Shown here piece after piece: positions 24,301-35,725 of a stretch of 64,000 bases of DNA; positions within the stretch are counted from its first letter, which is position 1, and the number at the start of each line of letters is the position of its first letter. The translations under genes and the position numbers were made by a program. The DNA lies in assembly GCF_000499845.2 (NCBI RefSeq), contig NC_023758.2, positions 24,959,520 to 25,023,519 on the forward strand, given 5' to 3'. The stretch comes from Phaseolus vulgaris. Its lineage: Eukaryota; Streptophyta; Magnoliopsida; Fabales; Fabaceae. Under the pieces are notes generated by a model. That model ran no database searches and was not told the origin of the DNA. It worked only from the letters and a program-made list of their open reading frames with translations.

Positions 24301-25025
24301 TTAAATAATTTAACAACCTACAATAAACTCCACAAAAGAAAATTGAGTAAACAACCGGCAAGGTCAATACATATAGAAGATTTTATCTTATAAGTAAACT
24401 AAGCATTATAACCAGGAAAATCTTAAAACAATAAAATATCTATTGGCGGCCTTCTAATCACAACATTTCTTTTTTACTTTTAATGAACTTAAAGACATAT
24501 AATGATAGTTCTGCGTTCAGGAAACGACCACCAAAAAATGGAGCATGCAGGCACATCAAAGAAAGAAAAAGAAAACAAAGAAATGCATACCATATCTTTC
24601 TCCCACCAACTCAAGTCCATCTCGAGTAATTCCACTTCCTACAAACACATTTATCGAAGCCATAAAGATATAGCGAAACCTAAAAGTGCCAAGTAGCTCC
24701 GAATTTTGAGCACGATAAATAAACAGACGTTCATTTCTGTAAATAAAACGAATAAAAATTTACCATCATCAACTACTTTCAAACAGCATTTCCCAATACT
24801 AACAAACACTGATACCTGAAAAAAAAAACACAGCTCAATCGGTATACCCCGAATTCTCGAAGCTAATGCACTTTTCACTTCTCTCTCGAGTGATACCTTT
24901 GTGGCACGAGCATCGAGGCTATTGAAAACCAGTTCCTCCACGACGCGCGTGAAGTCGAACAGGAAAATGCCAGAACGAAGTGAGCTGCGCACTGTCTCCG
25001 GCAAAGGCTTTATGCTGGCCATCAT
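15393..25025 (-). CDS. MLH3: DNA mismatch repair / meiotic crossover protein MLH3, 25 exons
   Basis: MutL-family subunit that pairs with MLH1 for meiotic crossovers and mismatch repair in the nucleus (family knowledge). Exons: 25025-24897, 24815-24764, 24638-24591, 24003-23849, 23746-23689, 22678-22621, 22495-22403, 22325-22160, 22054-22039, 21923-21703, 21412-21343, 21259-21179, 20949-19288, 19218-19104, 19018-18909, 18451-18378, 18274-18077, 17088-17044, 16972-16919, 16819-16713, 16474-16426, 16290-16231, 16133-16061, 15736-15651, 15569-15393. All phases agree: 3957 bp, 1318 residues. N-terminal GHKL ATPase motifs: VVEELVFNSLDARAT (28-42), DDGSG (59-63), FGFRGEAL (94-101), DLFYNQPVRRK. C-terminal endonuclease motifs: DQHAADERIRLE (from 1101, split by an intron), ACR (1229-1231), CAHGRP (1261-1266). 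The linker contains a 98-residue tandem repeat, which lengthens the protein. No inactivating lesion is seen. Least certain are the 16-bp exon 9 and the exon 13/14 edges. Confidence 0.93.
15570..15650 (-). other. 81-bp stop-free intron 24 of MLH3
   Basis: The intron starts GTAAGAG and ends TTCTGTTCAG on the - strand. Its length is a multiple of three and it has no stop in frame. Retention would insert 27 residues between SLCFQ and CAHGRP, i.e. directly before the metal-site cysteine. I call it an intron because MutL homologues join FQ directly to CAHGRP. Confidence 0.8.
20018..20602 (-). repeat. intragenic tandem duplication in MLH3 linker (98 + 97 residues)
   Basis: Within the large MLH3 exon two adjacent blocks, 20602-20309 and 20308-20018, encode related segments starting VPFHAPSSSHGRKFHK and VPFDEPSSSHGRKFHK. 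They share GCSTLGSIL, QTDSFCSK and NTGED. About 75% of residues are identical and only one residue is gained or lost. The DNA offset is 294 bp. The segment lies in the Ser/Asp-rich, probably disordered linker between ATPase and endonuclease domains. Confidence 0.92.
23013..23027. repeat. (TG)n microsatellite in MLH3 intron 5
   Basis: About seven TG dinucleotides in a row inside the roughly 1-kb intron between exons 5 and 6 of MLH3. Confidence 0.85.
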
Positions 25026-27340
25026 GCTCTGCCGCTACGATTACGATGAACATGCATGTTCGATCGCTTCACCGGCTCCTAGGGTTTCTGATCGAACGGT
25101 GACGTTTGATCGGGGAAAACGTCTTGCTATTTTCGAATTCTGCACTGAATGGCGGTTTGAACCTGCAGGAAGGTGCGTACTTTATATACGTTGAGGTTAT
25201 GATAATATCACCCGCTGATGATTTTGCGTGGGACAGTCAAATCGTATCAACTTCCTCTGGAAATCTAGTGACAGCACCTTTACTATCAAGTAATACAAAA
25301 GGCTGATAAAAAAAATCAAGTAATTATAATACAAAATTATCAACAGAATTTTAATTATCACGCTTACTTTTCAAATAATCAAATTTAATGATAAAATATT
25401 CATGATTAACATCATGTGAGTCAAACCTTGTTTGAAGTTTCCACAAAGATTTAATTTTCAAATTATTTGATTATAAAAGCCTTCGCACCATGGTTCATCA
25501 AGTTAATTGAGATGGTTTTATTTAACATTGACCTTTGGAGTTATTTAGATTATGATTTTACACAACATGTTACAAACATTATTTTAATAAGTGAGAGTTA
25601 AATAAATAAACATTTTAAAAACTATAACTGCATCAAAATATATATGAAGTGAAACTTACAAAAAAATATAACCGAATACAATATAATTACAATAATGTGT
25701 CTATATCATGTATGATAATTTAGTGGTAGTTTGAGACATTTAAAAATATTATTTATAACTTTTTTTTATGCGAATTAAGGTTGTAATTTATATAAGAGAA
25801 AATTGTTTGAAATCTCACATCAACTAGAGACAAATATATTTTATAATAAGATTGAATTAGACTTAAAATTCACTCTTTAATATGGTAACAAAATTATTTA
25901 ATATTTATCCAAACGAAAGTTTGTTGAGCTTATCAGATCATCCATTATTGAATCATTCATAAATTCGTAAATGTATAGTTTCACACATGAGTTAGAGAAT
26001 TTCGGCGTGACAAAATAGGTTGAAGGTACCACATCTCGAGATAAAAACATTTTATAATATATAAAACATCACCTTATAAATCGATTTTATAAAATTGACT
26101 TAAGCTTAAAGTACATTTCTTAATAAGAATCATTTAAAACAAATTCAAAAGTGAAAAGAAGAAAAAATAGAAAGTTTTTTCTTAAAAGAACTTTTCTTAA
26201 ATATTTCTTGAATATTTTTTTTTATATTTTGAATTGGATTTGAGACCCATGAGTTTGAGTTTGAGGAAGGTATAATGAATTAACCTAAGTTGGATTGGAA
26301 TGATTACATAAAATTATTGAAAGGTTATTGATGAATTTTTCCAAAGAAATTTAAGGTAAGTTTGCAAAAGTCATATGCTCTGAAAAGTGACACTTTGAGG
26401 TATTTGTGGATATAGTTTGACTTATAAGATGGATCTTGGGTGTTTCTTGAAGGAAGATTGCAAGTTATATGATGTACTTGGTGGAGAAAGGTGGTTCTTG
26501 GAAGAATGTGATATAGTAGGTGTTTGGTGATGTTTGGTTAAGTGGTGTCAATATATTTGAAAGAATTCTTAACTAGACTTGTGTGGAAAAGGGAAAGGAA
26601 TGAGTAAGGAAAACAAGAAAGAAGAAAGAAATCGCAATAGTGAAATTGTAAAAAGAGTATTCAATGTGACTAGCTCAAATGGTCCATGGTGCTTAGTCTT
26701 GGAGCATGAATGGTGCTTATAATAATTCAGAATTTGGTTCCATTCTAAAGTTGATTTTTTATAAATTTTATTTTCTTATAAACTATTTCTTTTGCTAAAA
26801 GAAGTGGGGGGCAAAGCATCTATTCTCGCTTTCTTAATTATATATTCTCAATTCTCATTTTTTTTTACTGGGAGTTGCATTTCACATACATAATATTATT
26901 AAGTAAAAAAAAAAGACAATCCTAACCATTTTAAATCAGATTATATTTTGTTTGAACATATTTATTATATGAGAAATAGAAAGAAAAATATATAAATTTC
27001 TTCATTAATTCAAAATTAATTAATGTACAAATTAAAAGTAACAATAGAAAAAGTAAATGCATTTGAAAGAGAGAAGTAGACAGTATGGTAGTTCGGAAGT
27101 AAGGTAGAAAAATTAGTTACAGTTATTGAAAAACGGAGAAAAAAAAATCGAGGATGGAGTTATGATATTGAATCTGACGTAGTTGTGAGTGATTGGCGTG
27201 TGTTGGCTTGCGTGCTTCTGTGTGAAAACAGAACTCGTCCAAATTCTTTCACTTTCTCACATTTCTAGTAAAAATTAAAAAATAAATGCAAACACCAAAC
27301 TAACAATAGAAATAAAAATCAAAAATGAAAAATCTTCGGT
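25026..27340. other. intergenic region between divergent genes, with decayed LTR ends
   Basis: AT-rich DNA between the MLH3 start (- strand) and the next gene (+ strand); both promoters must lie here. At 25810-25905 (CTCACATCAACTAGAGAC then AAGATTGAATTAGACTTA and ATGGTAACAAA) and at 26015-26140 (ACCACATCTCGAGATAA, then CACCTTATAAATCGATTTTA) there are two related pieces. They resemble the decayed end of a common legume LTR followed by a primer-binding-site remnant. Nothing else is recognised. Confidence 0.4.
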
Positions 27341-27477
27341 TTTATTTTTGCTAGCTCAGCTTCTGGATTTTCTTCCCCAACGCCTTCGCCACCGTCCTCA
27401 CCACCTATTCTTTTTTATCTTCGCCAAAACCCTAATTCACACGTCGCCATTTTCTCTGGAGTGCTCCATAGGATCAG

Positions 27478-28112
27478 GTACTTGTGGACCTCCTTCTTTG
27501 TTTCTCCACGTTTCCAAATTCGATCCTCAATCTCGTTGAATTCTGACAGATTCCTTGTAATTGGTTTAATCCGGATTCAAGTCTTGATTCATTTGTTTTC
27601 TCAATTTAATCGGAAACGTATAGACGTTTAGAATTAAATGTATGTATGTGCATGAATACCAAACTCTGCTGACCTTGCTGCTTTCAATATATCTCTCCTC
27701 TCAATTCTAATTGCTTTTGCTATTTGCAGAATCCACGTGCCATTTATTAACGGCTTTTTCTTTTGTTGTTCTGTTTTCCGTTTTCATAATTCAGACAAGT
27801 TGAATCGATTGTGCTAGATTTTGATTTTGGTTTTTTTTTCCTGGTTAGGAACTGAATCGCTGGAATAGAAAATTATGATGGTGATGATTTGAATTTTCAT
27901 TTCCAAAGCCCCACCATCTTAGCTAGGCTCTTGTAGGGTTTGTTGAGAATCTTGTAGTTTTTTTTTTAATTCTTCTTTTGATTGCTGATGTGAGTTGGAT
28001 TTGAAAGTTAGATCGAGACATAAGAGGAAATCATTTGATTCTGAATGGATTTGGAATGCTTGTGAAGATTTGTACATTGTTTTCTGAGGAGAATTGAATT
28101 AAATTTTACCAG
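27478..28112 (+). other. probable 5'-UTR intron of the 28119 gene
   Basis: A donor GGATCAG/GTACTTG at 27477/27478 and an acceptor TTTTACCAG/AGGAG at 28112/28113 bracket a T-rich stretch. They place the ATG (28119) seven bases into the second exon. The CT-rich sequence upstream (27340-27477) looks like a plant leader exon. Inferred from splice signals only. Confidence 0.5.
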
Positions 28113-28118
28113 AGGAGT

Positions 28119-29258
28119 ATGGAGAATGTGTGTGATGTCAATCACTTGGATGCTGATGTTCTTTTGCCTCCTCGTAAGCGTCTTCTTGCTGGATTGAAAA
28201 AACAGAGCTCAGATGGTGATGCTGCAGCATCTCCATCACTTGTTGTTACTTCTTGTGTTACAGTTTCTGAGGCTGTTTCCTCTTCACCGTCTTCCTATTC
28301 CGTTGAATTTGAAGCCAGGCTTAAGAATTTGTTGAGTTCTCATCCCACTAACCCTAACCTTAGCCCCGAGGAGGTTGTGGAGGCTTCAAAGGCTGAAGCA
28401 GTGGCTGCAGTGAAAGCTGCAAAGGCTGCAAGAGCTGCAGCTGAGGAAAAGGCCGAGATTGCTGCAAAAGCAGTTGCAGCTGCCAAGAGAGCTTTAGATT
28501 TGATTGCCTCTTTCTCTGAAGAGGCAATGAGTGGCAAGGAAAGAAATCCGAAGAAAAACAAGCTCAAGAAGCATCTCCCAGTTCATTTATTGTACAAAAA
28601 ATACCAACAAATTGAAAATTGTGGGACAGATGAAGAATTGGCCCAGAAGTTGCATCGGGCCATGAACAGTTCTCCGAGAATCTCAAAGAATTCTCCAAAT
28701 TCAGACTCAAAAGGCAGGAAATACAAAAAGCCTAAGAACTTTTCGAGTTTTGAAATGACTCCGGTTTCTAATTCCCATATGGTAACTGGACAGGATTTCT
28801 TATCTTTGAACAATGGGCACGGAACCGTGGGTAAGGTTGGTTTTGAAGGTTCCCTTCAAGAAGTGTGTTCAAGCAAGGAAGATAAGAAGGGATTCAGATA
28901 TGATAGATCTAACCAAATGGTGGTAATAGATAATGGGGAAGCAGAGTCAAGTCAGTCAAAGGAGAAAAATTCAGAAGATTTGTCTTCTGTAGGTAAGAAG
29001 AGAGGAAGGGTGAAATTAAAGAAGTTACCCTTAAGCATTTGCACTTCCAAAGATAGGACACAGACAAAGGAAGGTGTGAGAGCTAGAAGTGTTCCGTTGA
29101 CTGAAATGAATGCTGGTAATCATGTTGGTAATAAACCTTTGTTTCCAATGGAGTCATCCACTGACAGAGTGATGCCAATTGAGGCTACATCAACATGCAA
29201 ATGTCAGGAGTTCAAGACCCCTGCTTGTAACAAACAAAGTAAAGCTGTGCAATCATAA
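28119..29258 (+). CDS. plant-specific Ala/Lys-rich nuclear-type protein (At4g35510-like), function unknown
   Basis: A single uninterrupted coding exon of 379 residues. An N-terminal motif LLPPRKRLLAGLKKQ is followed by a Ser-rich stretch. A long Ala/Lys/Glu helix comes next (about residues 85-130; AAVKAAKAARAAAEEK) and could form a coiled coil. Then come a basic cluster (KERNPKKNKLKKHLPVH), the segment LLYKKYQQIENCGTDEELAQ, and a low-complexity Lys/Ser C-terminal half with a second basic cluster (KKRGRVKLKKLPLS). There is no signal peptide or membrane segment. The basic clusters suggest nuclear localisation (inference). From memory it resembles the Arabidopsis protein encoded next to MLH3. 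It is divergent from MLH3, with about 3.1 kb between the start codons. Confidence 0.8.
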   Translation: MENVCDVNHLDADVLLPPRKRLLAGLKKQSSDGDAAASPSLVVTSCVTVSEAVSSSPSSYSVEFEARLKNLLSSHPTNPNLSPEEVVEASKAEAVAAVKAAKAARAAAEEKAEIAAKAVAAAKRALDLIASFSEEAMSGKERNPKKNKLKKHLPVHLLYKKYQQIENCGTDEELAQKLHRAMNSSPRISKNSPNSDSKGRKYKKPKNFSSFEMTPVSNSHMVTGQDFLSLNNGHGTVGKVGFEGSLQEVCSSKEDKKGFRYDRSNQMVVIDNGEAESSQSKEKNSEDLSSVGKKRGRVKLKKLPLSICTSKDRTQTKEGVRARSVPLTEMNAGNHVGNKPLFPMESSTDRVMPIEATSTCKCQEFKTPACNKQSKAVQS

Positions 29259-31002
29259 TATTCAGATTAAATTGAGATAATTGGGGGCTAGAAACTACTA
29301 TTACAGAAGTTGATAGCTGTGGTAGAAATCATCGGTTTTTTTTTATATATATGGTATTTTTTCTTCATCTTTGGTTTTGTAATGAATTTGAACTTACTAA
29401 ATGTAAATTTAGATTTTTAGCTGTTTGTATTACTTCTTTCGGTTTAAAAGTTGTATGTCAGGATAATTTACGGAGTTTAGTTAGGAAGATGCAATGAATT
29501 GAACAGCTTTACCATTGTGCTGTTTATTCCATCCCGCATTTGCATTGAGAATAAAGGAGAACCTGTTGTCTTCTATTTAAGTTATTAGCTTATCTGTTGA
29601 TTGTTCCTCATGCTATGTTCAAATGTTGTAAATACTGATGATGTTCTCCTCGTGCTCGGTTCAAATGTTCAAATGTGTAAAAACTTGTACAGGCTTAATA
29701 TTAATTTTACATTTTTAATTAATATTTTACCATCTAAATGATTCTGACTTCTTAAAAAAAATATTTTGCTTATTAATTATGAAAAAAATACTATTTTCCT
29801 TATTTACTTTACATTTAATATTATATAATAAAAAAAAGTTTAAAACCAACATTTTGCACGAGATACTTAATGATCAAGAAAAAAAAGCTTACCATTTTAT
29901 AGAAGTACTATTCTGTTCCTATATAATAGTATTTTTAAGGAAATTTTATTCCTTCTTATTTATAAGCCTATTTATTAATTCTAACGTAATAATTAATTAT
30001 ATTTCTAATAAAAAAACTGCTCTGTGGTTATTCTCTGGAAGGAAGCATTTACTTTCAGCATTAAATATGTAAGTTATGAAACCTTTACTTCAAAAACTAT
30101 TGAAAAATTTATCCAGTACATCTTTTTATGATGCAGTCAGTCACTTGTAGTAAATGTTATTTGTTGAATGCAAGTATTTAATAAAATTGCATTTATAATA
30201 ATATGATCCACCAACTGATATTGATTATTCTATTGAGGGTATAGGCAATATAAATATATAAATTCCATTCTTCTGACAGCTACTGATGGATACAATATTG
30301 ACAATTTGTTTACTTGATTTAGAGGGAAATTATATTATATTATCATGCTCTTATTTTTACTGTTTTGCTTTTATTCTTCTCCTTTCTTCCTAACAATTTT
30401 TTTTTGTTTTATTAGACAACTCATTGTCTTAAAACTTTTCTAACATTAATATCTTATTTACCCTAACATTTCATTTGCATTTGACTGCTCTTTTCTTTTA
30501 TTCCAATGGAACTTGAATCTGATACTTATAACTAAATTGATGACTAAACTTCAAATTTGGAGATATTTGATGTATCAATAAAATAAATAGATTTCTGCAT
30601 TTTATATAGTTAAGTAAAACATTTCAAAAGTATTAAATTAAAGTAGACATTACATATAACTCTAAAAAAATCTATCAGTATAAATATTATGTTATTTAAA
30701 TTATATTAATTAGAATCGGACTAATTCAAATGAAAATTAAATTCAGCTCATAAAATATAGTGAATCTTTCTTTCTATTTTAATTGGAAGCAATAATCACA
30801 TTATTTTATGTATAAATAATTTATACAAAAATTTAAAAATATTCACTCCTTTTTTTTAGCATAGTACTTTTAAAAGAGTTTTATTTTTATTTAAATATAA
30901 TTAAAATAAAAAATAATTATTTATTATATTACTAAATTAAATATTATTTTATAAACTAAAAATTTATTAATATTTAAAGTAGTTTATATCAACTTTCACT
31001 TT

Positions 31003-31033
<31 letters not shown>

Positions 31034-33639
31034 AATGAAAAAAATATAAAATCTAAAAAATATTTTTTATTTCATCAAAAAGAAAACCTTAAACTGCATT
31101 AAAAGTAATAGAAAGAGTAACTATTGTGTTTTGTAAACCAAAACAAATGTCATGTTTCCAAAGAAGTATTTGTGAAATTGATTTTGATTAAAATTAACTT
31201 TAGAGTAAGCTAGCTTAGGTTTGAATGTTTTTATTTTAAAAATATATATAGCAATAAATTTTGTAGTATGTTTATATTAATGATAAGAATCTATAATGAA
31301 TACAAAATCACCTTGAAATAATTTTTTTTTATTGATTCAAAAATCAACGAATTTAATGCATTTAATATAAAAAATAGTTTAAATATTCTAACTCAAGATT
31401 AATTTTAATAAACTTGTAACAAATTCCTAAGCACAATTAAATATGTAAATATTTTATGTAAATTATATATTATTGTAATTTTAACCTATGAAATATGAAG
31501 CCAATTCGAACTAATGTATTGTCTTTTTTAAAGAAAAATGTGTAAATAAAATGAGGAATATGAATTTTGGCTGTGTGGGTTGGATTAAGATAATTGAACA
31601 CGTATTTCCTTATATGTTATTATGCTATATATCCTTCACCAAACAAATCCTATTGGTATTATTTTTAAGTTTAGCTTTTAAATAATCATTGCCTGGTTTG
31701 GGAATTAGTAATCCATTATAATCTCGCATTTTATGATATAAGAATGTAGTTAATTATCTGAGATTGAGACATAAATTAATTTATTCAATATATATCTTAA
31801 TTTAGTTAACGAATTTATAAAAATATGTTTGGCTCTCCTGGTGGTGTATTTAAATTAATACAGATATTATAGTTAATCTTATATTACTCTGATATACAAA
31901 TATTCTGCACAACCTATATTTAAGTGACTTTTATTTTATATGTCCAAAATGTTGTGGGTGATAGTTAAAATATCTTGGTAATACATAGTATAATACCTTT
32001 ATTTTTTTAACCTCTTTTTATAATATATTGATTGAAAAATACTTATAGATCATATATATTAAAATCTTACTATAAAGCATTCAATATTATTATTAATGCA
32101 AAGTTCAGTTATATTGTAATACCAATGTCAAGAAATATTTAATAATAATAAATGCAAGGCTGGTTATTATTATTTGTTTTTATATTAGTTTTAATTAGTT
32201 TTAATTTTTTTTTTATATTTTTTATTTTTCTTCTCTTCTATATTACTTCTATTTGTTTTTGAAGTCTAACTGATTTTTTCCCCATCAATTAATAAGTGAC
32301 TAGTATAGATCATACAAGTAATTAAAATTTGAATAGATGTAAGTTTTTCTTTTTGATTTCAAAATCTTCATACTCTTCCTCTTTTAATTTTATTAGTGAG
32401 TATTTTAAGGTTTTATCAGTTTTGTCAATTATTAATGTTATTATTTCAATTTCTTTATATTTCAATAAATGATTTGATTATCTTTCCTTGTATTTTTATG
32501 ATATTAGTGTGATTTTTTTTTCTCATTGCATGAAAAACAAACAAATATTAAATAAAATGAATTATTTTAAAGTATACATAGACAACAATTGCACAATAAA
32601 AAAATAAATTACCTATAAAAAACTTATTATTGTTTATGTAATAATTTATACAATAATATTATGTATTCCTTTACCCTATTGATTATATTTTATTTTTCTC
32701 TTTTATTAAAATATTATAAAATAGCAGTTGTCATGCAATAAATGATACTATGGAAAGACACCAATTTAAATTTATATTATATTATATAAATCATTGTAAA
32801 AGTCATTATGAACAGAATTTAGTAATCATCAACGCTAAATAACCAGTTTATACTGCTAATCACATGTTATTATTGATATCATTTTAAGGTGATTATTATA
32901 AAAATTAAATATTATTGGTCGTTGATAGAAAGTACCTTTGTTTAATATATTTACACATTAACAAACTATTTAGTTTCGTTAATTTTGTCATTTAAAAAAA
33001 TTACTAATATTAAATTTATTCTTATTATGAATAATTTATAATTTTTTATCATTATTTATTTATAAAGAATATATACTCGTAACATTTTAATAGAGACAAA
33101 TAAAAAAATCTATGCGTAAAAACTATGAAATATCTTATAACGGTTCAATTTGTTATAACATTTTATAATTTATAATAAAAACATGAAGGAGTATCATTAA
33201 TATAAAATTATAATATGTAATCATTATAATTACATCAACCTACAACTTTTTTTTTTGACATTACTACTATAATATATTATCTCTTGTAAATGAAAGAAAA
33301 GGAATATGAAGTGTTTGATTTATGAACTAAAATGTTTAAGCAAGATTATATATATATTAGAGATATAAGTATTCAGTTATTTAACTCAATGTTAATTAGT
33401 TAATTATCTGTTTTTAGGAGTAAAAAAAATATTGATATTACTGTTGACAAATATTGATTTTTCCACTTCTCCTATTATTATTATTAGAATTATTGTTAGT
33501 GTATCTCAATAACATTTTTAAATAAATAGTTTATATAGTCTAATTTTTTATGGATTTGATGACTTACTATATATATTTGATTTACAAACTTAATAAAGTC
33601 ATTTATGATTTAAAACCAGCAAAGTTATCTCACAAACTT
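29259..33639. other. AT-rich intergenic DNA
   Basis: Very AT-rich DNA with the 3' flank of the preceding gene (probable poly(A) region about 29350-29480). Short open frames here (for example near 29779-30072) are Phe/Ile/Tyr/Leu/Lys-rich and look like chance. I see no gene, tRNA or recognisable transposon. Confidence 0.55.
31003..31028. repeat. (TA)13 microsatellite
   Basis: An uninterrupted TA dinucleotide run of about 26 bp in AT-rich intergenic DNA. Confidence 0.9.
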
Positions 33640-34330
33640 ACAACTACTCTTTTGGAGCACAAGAACTCTTTTGGAGTTTGATTTTTATTTCAATAAATAT
33701 TATTTTTCACTATTTACCTATTAGCACGACTCTCATATTTTTCACCTATTGATATATGTTGAAGATACTATTATCATTGACACCTCTATATCTATTATTT
33801 AGCAACTCACTCAAAAATTGCACTTTAATTTTTCTCTCAAGCAAATAAGTAAACTTGACTACTTTATGCTTAATAAAATCAACTATCTTTTTGATAAGAC
33901 AAAAAAAAAAAAAAACAAAGATGACTGAAGTTCAACCTATATCATCTCCTATGGTCTCATCTAGCAAACTATCTAAAATAAGATAAATTTTTTTTATCTA
34001 CTCTGTACAAATGAGTAGTTGGAGCTTTGCAATATGCTACTCTTACAATACTTGAAATCAATTATGTTGTGAACAAAGTCTGTCAAATTCTTTGGACATT
34101 CATTGGATAATTGTCAAAACAATCCTAAGATACCTTAAGGACATTCTTTCTCATGGTCTTCACATATGCAACCAGTCTATTTAATTCAAACTTTCTTATC
34201 ACAGTTGTGTGTGAGCTGATTGGGCATAGAAAGTCTACTTCTAGATCTGCAGTATTTTTTAACCTAATCTTATTTCTTGGTGGTCTAGAAAGCAGTGTAT
34301 TACCACAAAATCAAACATTGAAGTTGAATA
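33640..34330 (+). pseudogene. very old Ty1/copia RT - RNase H fragment
   Basis: Decayed but readable copia pol across several frames. HLLIYVEDTIII (near 33745) matches the RT catalytic box with YVDD changed to YVED. It is followed by QLTQKLHFNFSLKQ and KLDYFM, SSPMVSSSKLSK (near 33945), ALQYATL-like sequence (near 34030), a TILRYLKDILSHGLH-like stretch (near 34118) and GHRKSTSRSAVFF (near 34223). Many stops and frameshifts occur. No LTRs are found beside it. Confidence 0.72.
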
Positions 34331-34944
34331 TCACAACTTAACTTAATCTTCAACTGAAATTAGTTGGATTCAAACTATAATAAGAATTATATATTTCTAA
34401 TAACAAAAGTGTCGAAGAAAGAGGTGCTTTGTTTCTTACCTATTCTTTAGATTGATCCGTCACAAAACATATTATGGTTTTGGATCAACATCAACCGTAA
34501 CAAACCCTACCAACCAGATATCACACAATGATACACCAATTATTCTCCAATAATCAATATACCCATTTATTTATCTTATACAAAGTAAACTAAATCTTAT
34601 TATTAACACTATATCATTCATAGGTCTTTTTAGTAATTACTTTTGGAAAGAGCTTTATCTTCAACACGAAGTGCCAAAAGCTAGCTTTAATTTATGTAAT
34701 TTTTTAATAAACATAAAAGTAATAATTCATTTAATCTTGAAAATTATGTAATCATTAGGATTTATGGACATCAAACATAGTTAGTACTATCAAATTATCA
34801 TAAAAACAAATTATAATATAAAAAATATAAGGAGCAGAATTATAAGATTAATGAGTGAAATATTAAACAAGAAAAATATTTAAAATACTAACAAAAATAA
34901 TAAAATTGGGTAAAAAAATATGAAAATTGATTAATATATTCTTA

Positions 34945-35340
34945 CTAGAAATAGTGTTGGTCTCCCAAGGTGGAAGATGGTGGTTTGTCTTACAAGTCGA
35001 GTTATAACTTTGAGATATGATTATTGAGTTTGTCAAAAACAATGAGGAAAAATTCACCTATAGATGTTTCTCTGATGCTCCATTCAATAAGAGCATGAGG
35101 AATTATAATTATATAAGTGAGTATAAGAATTGAGTGAGTATTCCCTATATGTTTGACATGTATTTATAGCCCCTTTTGAATTTTGACTGATATATTCAAA
35201 AGATATTTAAAATAAATAAGAGATATATGATTAATTATTTAATATTTATCATTCAATAAATTATTACTATATAAATATCCAAGTTATATGATCACCTTAT
35301 TTGATTGGATTACACCCGATTTGATTGAATTTTATATATT
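34945..35340. repeat. dispersed repeat, copy A
   Basis: This segment (GTGTTGGTCTCCCAAGGTGG, then ACAAGTCGAGTTATAACTTT and ATATAAGTGAGTATAAGAAT) is clearly related to 60420-60800 in the same orientation. Both copies become AT-rich towards their right end. It may be an LTR of an unidentified element. Confidence 0.7.
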
Positions 35341-35399
35341 ATGCATATTTTTTGTTGAATCAAGTGTGATCAAAAGCTTTGAAGAATTCAAATTCTAGC

Positions 35400-35715
35400 G
35401 TTTGATGGAAGGCTAAAGTTGCTGCTGTGTTTTAGAGTAGGATTTGGGTAATTTATCTTTGTAATCCACTCTTTGTTGAATCTAAAGCTTAAGTGTTTTC
35501 AAATCTTTTAAGTTTAAAAGTGTTTTTCAAACTAAGTGGAAAACAACCTGTTGTTTTGTCGAAACAACCGATTGTTTTACTCTTAGGTGTTTTTGAAAAG
35601 GTTGAAAACTGTTTTGGTTGGTTGACTTGCTGTTAAACCAAAACAATCGATTGTTTCGTGAAATCAATCGATTGTTTGTTTGAAAATCCTAACAGAATCT
35701 ATTTCGTTAGTTGAG
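35400..35715. repeat. probable copia 5' LTR/leader remnant with CAATCGATTG palindromes
   Basis: Upstream of the copia integrase, without gag in between, lies non-coding DNA with repeated inverted motifs. These are a 16-bp perfect palindrome AAACAATCGATTGTTT at 35641-35656, CAATCGATTG at 35665-35674, and the variants AAACAACCGATTGTTT and AAAACAACCTGTTGTTTT near 35542-35580. A similar piece (CGAAACAACCGATTG) occurs inside pol near 36782. Its position suggests LTR or leader fused to pol by an internal deletion. Confidence 0.45.
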
Positions 35716-35725
35716 TGTGCTTTAA

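Noticed and set aside
29779..30072. A 97-residue open frame in AT-rich DNA.
   Set aside because: Its Phe/Ile/Leu/Lys/Tyr-rich composition simply follows the AT content, and there is no domain or splice context.
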